A DNA stretch of 64,000 nt from positions 1-64,000 of the forward strand of contig CP114124.1 of assembly GCA_029959195.1 (NCBI GenBank), in the 5' to 3' direction. The notes beneath the pieces were generated by a model. The model was not told the DNA's origin, did no database searches, and saw only the letters and a program-made list of their open reading frames with translations. A program made the position numbers and the translations under genes. Below are positions 10,561 through 20,570 of this stretch, piece by piece (position 1 is the stretch's first letter; every line of letters starts with the position of its first letter). The stretch comes from Dictyophora rubrovolvata (Eukaryota > Basidiomycota > Agaricomycetes > Phallales > Phallaceae).

Positions 10561-11890
10561 CCTGTAAAGTAGACCTCAAAAGCGAAAACATACACACATG
10601 TTGAATACTTCTCTCTGTGAGCGTGACTCCAATCAGAGACACTGCGCACAACTTGAACCGTCATTTCCTGTGAGGCGGCCGAGCATACACAGATTCATCT
10701 TTGTCATCCCGCAACGCATCTTCTGGTCTGGCCAAAATCATGTTGACCCATTTTATGGAATGTTTTGTGGTAGGGATGATCTACATTCAACCATGGCGAA
10801 GACATCGATAAAACGAAAAGCTTCAAAAAAACATGTTCTTACGTATAATTGCCTCATTTTGAGCCACTGTTACGTCGTGAGGAAATGCAAGCCAGTCATA
10901 TCGACTGGGAAGGGTTTAGATTGGGTGGATTCCACCTCGTACATTACTGAAACAGAACCTACGTGCCATTTTTGTACTGTCATATGCTTTCAATATGATG
11001 ACGCTTCAGCAAAAGGTGACAGCTTACCTTGCATGTTTTTATTTCACTCCATCGTTCAATGAAGTGCTGTACAATATCAAGAATGGCAAGTCCGACGAGT
11101 AAAAAATTGTGAAGATATCCAGCTCATTCAAGAGTTGCAGCATAAATTCATTTACATAGGTATGTTTGTTATACTCGCAAGTGGAATTAGTGAACCAATT
11201 TTTGTACGTTCCTCAATTGTCACTTTTGCTTCAATTTCCGATTCGATGCATTGTGCAGCGTTTCCAACATCCAAAACTCTGGGCCAGTGAAAAATACCAT
11301 TGCCAAAGCAATTGTCGAAAGAATTCTGCAGGCTGCTAAAGAAAAACAAACCGTTCCATGTTGGTTACACTCGACAGTGCAAATTCCATTTCTTAACCTA
11401 TTTTATTTCACATCATTGTGATTATACATGAAGTTTTTGCCTTTGCCGGAGATATTGCCGAAACCTCATCAATTAATGTTGGTTTTGGATATCATGGTGA
11501 TAGTGTGTACCTTTAAGAACCCAATGATGGCCCAGCTTACCTCATGTCTTTTCGTCACTGATTTTTGACTTTTGAGTTGGTAGATACGTGATAGGGCAGC
11601 AGCTCAAACGGAGGATGATGTTGATGTGTCGAAGTTTGAGGACAGTGATGCTGGCGAACTGGATTGGTTAGAGGTGCATCGTGTCCAAGGAGATACTTGA
11701 GCTTATTGATACCTATGCACAGAGTGAGCATGATTACGCATGAGACCCTAGACTGACCAAACGCATCATACCATATAACCTGACACAACTTCCTATAAAC
11801 CAGCTCTCCTCCTCATCGTCCTCTCTTTGGTACTTTTTTTCTTCACTTCAACCACCACTCAACCTTGTCACTCCTGTTTCTCCTCCTTCG
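10561..11890. other. Unassigned stretch between BEACH and carrier relics
   Basis: Holds a plus-strand frame at 10598-11062 with no recognisable domain. A stretch near 11240-11380 reads as an Ala/Lys-rich helix (KAIVERILQAAKEKQ) that may be the remains of another gene. Nothing firm can be assigned. Confidence 0.35.
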
Positions 11891-11898
11891 TTTTAAAT

Positions 11899-12510
11899 CA
11901 TGTCCGAGGGTAAAAGGGGCAACCCCCAAGGAATTCGCCAGTGTGTTTTCATATTTATCCACATCTCACCGTTCAGTCATTGACATGTCAAATAGTTGAC
12001 TTTATGATGGGCGGTGTATCCGCTGTGGGTATCCTCTCTTCTTATCTTAATCCTCCTGTCTCATAGACATAACAAATTAGGCCATTGCAAGAACCAGTGC
12101 TGCTCCCATTGAACGTATTAAGGTATGACTTTTGTCCTTTTGTGGGAAATGTTGCATGTCGCTAAATAATGTGCTTTAGCTTCTCGTTCAAAATCAAGTG
12201 TGTTAACCGCTTTTTTCTTCTTATGTCTATTAGGCTTACAATGTGCCGATATACACCATGTAAATAGGATGAAATGGTAAGTTTACCGTTTATCGTCATC
12301 ATTGCAAAATGCCTACTATCACCCCGCAGATCAAGCAAGGTCGTCTTTCGGGCCCCCCACAAGGGTGTCATCGACTGCTTTGGTCATACCTACCATGAAG
12401 AAGGTCTTGTCTCTTTATGGAGAGGTAACACCGCCAATGCCACTCATCATTTCCCAACACAAGCCTTGAACTTTGCATTCAGTACATTGTTCTGTCTCTC
12501 TCCCCCTCCA
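11899..12510 (+). pseudogene. ADP/ATP carrier (mitochondrial), 5' fragment
   Basis: First third of a mitochondrial ADP/ATP translocase, the inner-membrane carrier exchanging cytosolic ADP for matrix ATP. After a start at 11899 (MSEGKRGNPQG), short exons read VDFMMGGVSAV, then ARTSAAPIERIK (the carrier PX[DE]XX[RK] signature region) and LLVQNQ. Next is IKQGRLSG, followed after a one-base frameshift by [26 protein letters not shown] and [10 protein letters not shown] (to about 12480). Introns of about 50-80 nt with GT/AG ends are still visible. The second and third carrier repeats and the RRRMMM signature are absent. It is truncated and frameshifted, hence not functional. Confidence 0.85.
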
Positions 12511-12639
12511 AGATCTATCTAACTGCTGTACTATAATCTACATCCTTTTCCAAGATTCTGTGCCAGAAGAGCTCGAGCTAAACCCTGGAGGGTTGATGGT
12601 TTCACATCTTTTTTATGTCCTTTGCCTTTATCGGCACCT

Positions 12640-12850
12640 TTCTTACTGGAAGAAGACAATCCATGAATTCGTAATATCAGAGCTCAGCCATCGAAGTAAG
12701 GTTGTGGATATGGGGAGCCATAGATCTCTTCAAAGTCTTCAGCATCCTGTTTTGCTAGCCACGGACCAGGAATATCACTTTGTGGATTGGGTCGAGTGAT
12801 GAGATACACTGCAAGCAGAGCAATGACAGTGATGGTGACGAACAGATGTG
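12640..12850 (-). pseudogene. Unidentified fragment with a membrane segment
   Basis: On the minus strand an open stretch reads a hydrophobic segment (VTITVIALLAVYLITRP), then PNPQSDIPGPWLAKQDAEDF and ends EEIYGSPYPQPYFDG before a stop near 12696. The pattern, one membrane span followed by a Pro/acidic tail, looks like the C-terminus of a real protein. I do not recognise the family, and the upstream exon could not be traced, so it may be a relic. Confidence 0.3.
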
Positions 12851-12989
12851 ATTAATAAACTTGTTGTTGAGGGTTTTGAGGTCGTCGACAAGTTGAGATG
12901 CAAAGAAAAGATCATTGAATCTGTATTTGATAATGGGATAAATCTGATAGTTGATTTCATATATTTATGCACTCACTTGAAGAAGCAGG

Positions 12990-13560
12990 ATACCAACCGA
13001 ATCTACTCACGCGAAAGAAGGATCTTAAGAGAAGTGCCGTGGTAATGTTAGGTTTTACAAGTACGGTCAGACGGATGCGAAACCTATGGGTGCAAATGGG
13101 ACCCTTGGCACTTATGAGATTGGATTCTGTTATGCACCTGCCGTTTTTGATGAACACGGCACAGGCCTAGCTGGCTACACACTGAAGGAACATTTTGCGT
13201 TCTTTGCTTCCGCTGTAACTTCTTCAAAACCCTATGACTTTGCAGCACAGTGGCACTATTCATATCCATACCACTGTCGTTATCTAGAACCCCTGACAAC
13301 AACACCTATCATCAGCTCCAATTCAAGATCTTCCCTAGGACCATGGACGCCAAATCATCTCAATACTATTGTCTCTGATTCTCAAGGTATCCGACAATAT
13401 CGTCGCCACCATCATCCTACAGCACTGTCACAAGATCGACACAATTCTACCTCATTTTCCATCGCCAATTCTGATGAAGTTGGTCTGTAATCCCAGCAAG
13501 AAGACTCTGCCTTCTTGGTCCTTTTGATATCTGTCCCCGTTATCTTCCGACGAGTTGCTC
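12990..13560 (+). other. Unrecognised open stretch
   Basis: A plus frame from 13086 to 13490 (134 codons) is open and contains aromatic-rich sequence (KEHFAFFASAV, DFAAQWHYSYPYH). It matches nothing I recognise. It may be the degraded start of the Ser-rich pseudogene that follows, or a chance frame. Confidence 0.2.
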
Positions 13561-13610
13561 CCTCCTGAAGAAAATGAGGCCCAAGTAACTTTGAACATGA
13601 AATCTTATGG

Positions 13611-15548
13611 GTGGCATGGCTGTTCAATCCTACCTTTGCACCAAGTGGCGAAAATCATACTATGGGTGAACATGGTTTAGCTGAGGCAGTTTCAATGCAA
13701 CGTCTGATGGACCTCTCCGACACCATCCAGGCTCATGAGTCTGACAGGGAAATAGTCTTTGGAAGTGAAACCATTGACACCAACTTGGACATGTTACAAG
13801 ATCAACATGCGCCTAGCGTACTTCCTGTCGGCAACGAACATGAACTACTCAGATCCACGATTAACGCTGTGACTGAAGTGCAAGCATCAGAAGATCATCA
13901 CGTGATAATACCTGGGTGAATTCTCCTTTTGTGTCTTCACAGCAACAGCCTCTGCACTTGCCTAACATCAAGATATCAAATCCTTTCCGTGCCGACGATT
14001 CCCAGGCTTATCAAGGGTCAGAATGTGTACATGCTGAGGATTCTGTTTGGTATCTTTATAAGACACATCATCTAATGAAGTAAAGGTAGCATGGCTCAGC
14101 CAGAATCAGATGTCATAGGTGTCTTAGAACAAGGAGCGGTAGTCAACTCGGCATTAGAGCTCGATACTACTGTACAGGGTAGTAATACTCTCGACTCGTT
14201 CTCTATTTCGTCGACTGTCATGCTATCAACACCTCTCCCTATTGCCTACGAATCTCCTGCGATGGCTGTTGATGTTGAAGCTAGTAACGAAGTGACGGGA
14301 GAGGTGGAAAGCGTCAGCATCTTGATTGAAGTTGCATCTCCGCTGTCTGATGCAACTTCAAGCTTCGGATCCGCTGTCACCGTACCTTCCTTGGTTCCAT
14401 CACTGGAGGGCTTTCGGTCTTCTCCGCCTTCTCCGCCTTTTCTAGCAACATCTGTGGATCAGTCTAGACAACTTTCCGGTCCATTAGAGCGGTCAAGTCA
14501 CAGTGCTAGCAACATTGGCTCTGTGGAAGTACCACATATCTTCTCAAATAACCTTCTCAATTCAACTTAAGATTCAGATGCTATAGTAACTACTACTGAA
14601 GAACCGGACAGCAATGGCCAGGAGCCTCTCTGTATGGCATCTGCTTCTTATAGCATTCGTTCACTGACCTTGTGACATTAGCCTCATCGTCATACCATTA
14701 GTACACTCCGCCATTACCACAGTTGTCAGTGCAGGATTTAGCTTCGTCACTACCGACAACACCTCATAGTTTACTCACATTGGTACCTCTTCTTTCTTCA
14801 AATCCAGCTTCTTCGTTGACATTCTTGGAATCTGCTGAAGACGGATTGATATCAACAGAATCTGACACAACTTTGGAAAGTCTCGATATGGATATGGAAA
14901 GTACATCACCTTCTCAGTCTTTGGATCATATCATCGAGGTTTCTGTGTCGAGGAATGAACACGTGGAAACATGGCAATCATACTTTGAACAAGCCTCATC
15001 TACGGAACCTGTTCGTTCTTCTTATTCGTTGGAAAACGTGCGTTCAACTGTGGATATCACTCGTTCTCAATCTCCTAGTCCTTCACCATCATCTTCTCGC
15101 GGTATTATCACAGCCGCTCCTGTATTTCATCCACAACCTCTACCTGCCCACTCCTATTCTTCAAGAAGCAGGAGCCACTGAGGCACCGTCCGTTTCTAGG
15201 TGGTTCCCACGACACATGCTTGCGAGATCTTTGTCTTCCCTGAACCAATCATCATCTCAAAGATCGTGGAGAACACCCCAAGAGTTGGATGACTCTCCTA
15301 TATCTCTCAATAACAATGGTGATGACGATGAAGATGACCCGGTATTCAGGCTCCGATCTTGTTCAGGGCATGAGACTGGGTCGGTGTCGCAGAATGAAAG
15401 TAGACCTGTAAGAGGGACACAACCTTCATCACCCAGCATCTCCAGAAGGACCGCAAGATATTTGTGCACTTGACGTAGACTGTCAAGCTCTTCGCGGCGG
15501 GATTTTCGTATGTCTTCAGCTTCATTGTCAGCATCAGGACCTAAATGA
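13611..15548 (+). pseudogene. Ser/Pro-rich disordered protein, frameshifted
   Basis: A chain of plus-strand frames (13611-13919, 14091-14570, 14723-15181, 14955-15546) reads as one long low-complexity protein rich in Ser, Thr, Pro, Glu and Asp. Breaks lie between frames. Near 15175 the sense passes from the 14723 frame to the 14955 frame by a frameshift (Ser/Arg-rich text ends in a stop while TEAPSVSRWFPRHMLA continues in the other frame). At 15472 a TGA interrupts Ser/Arg-rich text that goes on to 15546. I recognise no domain. The composition over 1.9 kb is too consistent for chance frames. It is probably another decayed member of this subtelomeric block. Confidence 0.5.
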
Positions 15549-16130
15549 ACCTATTCAACATTTCGGGGACTGAACATTGCTCTTTCATTATGAATAGGAA
15601 CTGGAATGCTCGCGTTTACCATCAGATCTGTTTTCAACTTGTTTTTATATTTGTATCACGTCATACAAGCACCTTGGTATGGTAAAATTCCACCTAAACA
15701 AGTGGCATATTGAAGGAACTATTTTATCTCACTTAAGGAAGCTCAAAATCCTCCTTCATCGGGCCGTGTTAGGGCAGGATTCTTTCAGATTTGGAGCTAT
15801 GCTAGGTGCGAACATCGACTATATATTATCTATGTCTATTCTTATTTCAAAGGAACCTTTGTATTTTGTACAAGTATTTCCTTAACGCTCTTCCCATTCT
15901 ACTCCCAATGCCCGAGCCGCCCAGTCATGATAAATGGGGTGAATCAAAATACACAGAGACCATCGACGAAGAAGATGACGAGTTTGAAACTGAAGGAACC
16001 GGAGCCGAAACTGAGGCTGATGCAGATACGGAATCCGATGTCTTACCTCTTCAACAGTGGCTAAACGTCTTAAAAAACTCATGCCACTACAATCTCTCAC
16101 GATCTTACCTCCCAGTAGTCAAGGCTTGAT
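15549..16130. other. Spacer with an acidic open stretch
   Basis: Mostly AT-rich. From about 15910 to 16060 a plus frame reads an acidic Glu/Asp/Thr-rich segment (ETIDEEDDEFETEGTGAETE). It may be the N-terminal part of the TMEM135-like relic that starts just downstream. The junction is not resolved. Confidence 0.3.
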
Positions 16131-18130
16131 GTGAATCCGCTAGCTGGACGCCGACTCGCAACATAAGCACAAGCACATCAAGAATGGGTTCATAAATGGA
16201 TGAAGAGATGGTACACCATTCTTGCTGGCTGTATAGCTTCCCTCAGTTTGCTGTTTGAGAAGAGAGGTTGGCAAGTAGTCATTGCTCAACAGTTATTTGT
16301 TCGGTACATGACTTTTACGTGTTTTTCTTCTCTTGGAGGTCCTCACATATACACAGTTTGCAAGGATCATACAATGAATTTAGTACCAGGCGCAATATTA
16401 AGATACCTTTTGGCTCAGTTATCGTATTTTCATTGGCGTACACTTCATGTGATAATGGTTATTATATCATTGAAGTCACTTTTATCACAGATGTGGTCAA
16501 ATATTGTATGCCTCTTACCTTCTTCACCCTGACACCTTGTCGTCAGGTTATAATGCATGGTATATTCTAATGCGTGCTCTGTCTTTGCATCAGTTTGCAC
16601 CCCATAGCTAATCCGTATTCTTAGGGTTCAAAAGACATCAAAATCACATGAAGAAACCATCCAAATAAATAAGAACCTCATGAGAGAAGGGTATTTTGAG
16701 CTTGAAGACATAGAGCGAATTATGAATTATGAATTATGAAGTATGGGAACAAGGTTTTTTGCTGCATTATATACAAATTCTCACCGGCTATTTGGACAGA
16801 CGACTCATCCCGCAATGCGCCAACAACTTGCAACAGAGCTGGCTCATGCCCAAGCTGGTGACTTTGGCCCACTTTATGCTTCATATGCCGTTGTTCATCC
16901 TAAAATGACAAGCTCTACACTGCATAGTATGAAAACCTTTCTCGAAGTTTTTGGATGGAGTGTACAATTGTTTGCTTTTTCTTTTTCCGTCTGAACGTTG
17001 TGTTAGAGCCCATCACATTTAGGTACCTTTCTATGGAGCTTTACATTTCATACCCCCTCTTCTTTTCAAACATCAATTATTTTTACAGCACCTGCAAGAC
17101 ATGCTACAAAGAGCGTCTAGAGGAACGATCAGGAGCTCTGCATTTTTAGGAATGTTTGTTACAATTTACTACGGTTTGTCCTTTCACAAGCATAGTTCGT
17201 TTAGTGTAAGTACCGATGCGGCACAGACGGTGCAAGGTACTAAAATGAAGATAAATCAATGATGTATAATAGCAAACTAAATACAAATATATATATAAGT
17301 GAAAGATGCACATAAAGGAGGGATCATCCGAAGGACAAAGAATCTAAGACACAAAGGAAATAAACTGCGCGAGGCAGGTAATGGAACTAAATGATGTAAT
17401 CTATGAGGAGAATAAAAGAAGGTAAAAATAGAATGGGACACAGTGTGACTACGCGTGTAAGGAGCGTAGCTCCCTTACATTGGTTGTAATTCTAAGAGAC
17501 ATCTCCCAGCCTACTTCTGTCTAAAGCATGGACTACATGCCCGCTCAATATCCAACTTGACAGCACAAACGGCAGTGCCAGCACATCTTCCCCTGACGTT
17601 TCCCTTCCCTGTCAAAGCATCTTTTTTCACCATTCCTCTTCCGCTCATCAATCTCCTACACTCAAAGCAAAGCTTTTTCCTTGGCGAGATGTTATGCAGA
17701 CTTGCATTGCTGGTAGAAGCCAGGTGCTGTCATCCAGATTTTGCCATGTATGTTCTCCCCAAAGTGTTGGAGAGTGCTTGGAGAATGGCTCATGGACGAG
17801 GTATGGTTAAAGGACCTAAAGTCGGTGGGGAAGTCTTGGCCAGTACCAGTAGAACGTCGTCATGCACAAACCTAAAGTTGTCTTGCTAGCTTTGCATGAT
17901 GGGAATGGGAATAGTGATGGCACATTTTCTTTCTTCCTTTGTTTATCGCCTGTATCTTGACTAAAGTTTCATCTAGAATGCATATCAAGTCTGATCCGTG
18001 TTACTCTGATGTCCTCGCTGAACATTATTCAATTTTCACCATCCTGAACATCTTTCTGGTCTTGTTTGACGGATATTATTGGCCCAAATTGATGAATAAT
18101 GAAACGGTACGTTCCTTTAACACAATGATA
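16130..18130 (+). pseudogene. TMEM135-like membrane protein, decayed copy
   Basis: Pieces of a TMEM135-like multi-span protein, a family linked to peroxisomes and mitochondria. In order: KRWYTILAGCIASLSLLFEK with a following IAQQLFVR, then SYNEFSTRRNIKIPFGSV, NLMREGYFELEDIERI, and QAGDFGPLYASYAVVHPK. Next are FLEVFGW, then RGTIRSSAFLGMFVTIYYGL, and SKQSFFLGEMLCRLALLVEA (about 17657-17720), with FAMYVLPKVLESAWRMAHGR just behind it. These are in family order but in different frames, with stops inside what should be exons near 16610-16740. A heptamer repeat AATTATG interrupts the reading near 16718-16743. The decay looks older than a simple annotation gap. Family assignment is from memory of conserved words. 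Confidence 0.6.
16717..16745. repeat. Short (AATTATG)n microsatellite
   Basis: About three and a half head-to-tail copies of a 7-mer (GAATTAT/AATTATG) inside the TMEM135-like relic. The expansion is not a multiple of three overall and contributes to the broken reading frame. Confidence 0.7.
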
Positions 18131-18531
18131 TAACAAAAGTGATAATTATATTGATAAACTCATAGAGTTTTATTATGCTCAGTCCAAATTTGCAACTCAA
18201 GTGATGCAATGATGTTTTTATGTGATAATAGTTATCATAACCACCTCTCCTTATTCAATGTTGCTTGTCAGTTAATATACTGTAATCCATTAACTTTTTC
18301 GTAACATTTATGGAAATACTGCTATACGAGTCTACTCCCATGTAAGCTCTCCTTCCCCAATCACTACTTCCTCCGTTCATTTGTTTACCCAAATCTGCCT
18401 CAGGTGGCTTCTTCAGCGACAGACCACAGTGCCCACAGTGACTAAACCATTTGTCATATATAAACACTATTTTCTTCTGCCCCACCTCCTTCAAGTGGAC
18501 TATACACCTCCGTTTGATTACTGCATGCCAC

Positions 18532-18830
18532 AATGTCTCTTCCACAGGAGGTCAAAACTCTCAAAGCTGAAGGTAACTCATTTTACACCAAAGACAACCA
18601 TATGGGCGCGATAAAAAAAATACATGGTCGCCATCAATGTCGCATCTGACAACACCACTCTATTTGCCAACTGTGTTGCATGTTATCTTGCTCTCAAACA
18701 GTTTGTTCAATTCTCTATTTCTTCCCTGTTTCCTTCTCCTAAACTGTTTCAGCGGCGAGGTTCTGTTTGGTATGGTGTCAGAACCCCGGATGAATTAGAA
18801 CGGGTAAAACACCACACAGGTACATATGTC
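18532..18830 (+). pseudogene. TPR-repeat protein, 5' fragment
   Basis: Starts MSLPQEVKTLKAEGNSFYTK and continues DNHMGAIKK, then after a frameshift in an A-run (near 18615-18622) YMVAINVASDNTTLFANCVA with CYLALKQ behind it. This is the first helix pair and part of the second of a tetratricopeptide repeat; the xxAEGNxxY and LxANxxAxxLAL patterns are typical. TPRs mediate protein binding, and the partner cannot be inferred. Only about one and a half repeats are preserved before the text becomes AT-rich. The frameshift and truncation make it a relic. Confidence 0.55.
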
Positions 18831-18839
18831 TAATTCTAC

Positions 18840-20220
18840 AGTTGTAACGCCTTGGTAAACACCGGATATAACTTTCTTGGTAATTCTTGAAGAAAGGGTG
18901 AGATGTTGCAAGCGAAAGCATCATATCCACTCACTCGATAGGGTCAATATGGTCCATGTCAGGACCGTAACATAGCTACGATATCTCAATTAGACGTGAT
19001 GACAGATGATGGTAGCTATAGACATGCTTTGCTAATTGTCGAAGTGACCTATGTAGTCAAGTCGACATATGGTTAGTACTGACAAGACGCGTCACGTTCT
19101 TATCTTGTCGAATGCCACACTACTAATATGTTTAGATTTTCCTTTGTATGATGAATCTTTGAGCTGCCTTCTGATATGAGAGGAATATGATGTTGATGAA
19201 GTGGGAGAAGCCAATGGACAGTCCAGCGAGTTGGGTGTTATATCATTCAATGCAGTTCGTGAATGAACGAAATATAAATCAGACATGGGGGGCTTGTTCC
19301 AAACATCTATTTGAATAGACAGACTTGACAAACATGAGAGAAACTGTGAAAAGGAAAGAATGGTTGATAAATGATCTCGAAAAATAATATAATCAAGACG
19401 CATTGCTTACATTTTCATTTTGTTTTCCTGACCCGGAAATATGTGTGTCGGTTCTCCATCTACCTGGTGACAGTATTTCTTTCTTGAATTGGCTGGAAAA
19501 AACATCTACGGTTGTCATTTAATAAGTGGATTAAGATAAGAATGCACTTGCAATTTAGAAGAAAATAAGAAGAAATAAGGCCAGCACATAGGACCGTCGG
19601 AAATAAGGAAAATAAGCTGCGCAAAGTCTCTCAGCCCAGAGCTGATGATAAGCTTGATGTCCAAGGTCGTATCATGTTGATGGCGCGCTTATAACTATAA
19701 GTATTTGTTGTTTAAAAAATAAATTATATATTGCTGATTCAAGGCTCTAATAATTTGACAAATGAAATAAAACTACTATAATTCCAATATTAAGGACTTG
19801 AACCAGCCAATCAGAAAGTGAAAAACATACCTGTACTGCCTTAACCATCCATCACATTGGTATTGATTGTCGACCATATAGTAATGAACATGATACACCT
19901 AGTAAGAGTTGTTGAACATCAAATGTGCCAGCTGGCAAATGAAGTGTGAGTCAGACCTACAGACTGCGGACATGCTTTCAGCTTAGAAAAAAAGCGGGAA
20001 CTCCTAATTCCATACTCTTACCATATTTCTCCAATGTAAACATAGTTCTATCAGTGGCACTGACTGAGAGGATGAATGAGTTTTGTTGAATGATTGACAA
20101 ATGTGTGGCAGATGAAGTGGCAGACAGTTGCTGATGACATGCACTTACATAATGATCCTTGTGTATCTTGCCAATAAGCGTGATACAACAATAACACTTA
20201 ATTTTTTATATTCTCATGTT
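18840..20220. other. Gene-poor AT-rich stretch
   Basis: No conserved reading frame on either strand. The longest minus frame (19092-19403) is low in complexity and has no recognisable domain. I see nothing else that can be supported here. Confidence 0.45.
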
Positions 20221-20224
20221 CATA

Positions 20225-20570
20225 GGGACTTGTTTCGGGGCTTGGCAGGAATTTCGGAGTTTTAATTTAACTTGTAAATCCGGAGTAGCATAGTCATCTG
20301 TGTAAATTTCAGTATTTTGACTCCAGAGAGCTCAACTCTGTACCAAATCAGAAATAAAAAAACATGGGTAGAATATTTTTTAAATCTCTATCGGCATGCC
20401 ATGTCGCTTAAATAAGCGCCCATACTCGCTTAACCGAGTGTCATCCAAACCCGTCCTCATCCATCCATCACTTACTCTCTGATTTTCAAAGGGGGAAATA
20501 TACCATAAATAGCTATTAAATCCCCTAATTGAGAATACATATTTATTTACTATAATTCATATGACGGCAT
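20225..20570 (+). repeat. Subtelomeric repeat family, copy 4
   Basis: Same order of elements as copy 1: a CTCCAGAGAGCTCAACTCTG module with an A-rich segment, AATAAGCGCCCAT, then a near-palindrome CTCGCTTAACCGAG with one mismatch. The core follows: GTGTCATCCAAACCCGTCC, CATCCATCACTTAC, TTTTCAAAGGGGGAAATATA and AAATAGCTATTAAAT, with a TATTTATTTAC tail. It lies 16 kb from copy 1 and has the same orientation. Confidence 0.7.

Noticed and set aside
10598-11062. 154-codon plus frame after the BEACH relic
   Set aside because: No domain, mixed composition, no consistent splice sites; probably chance or unrecognisable decay.
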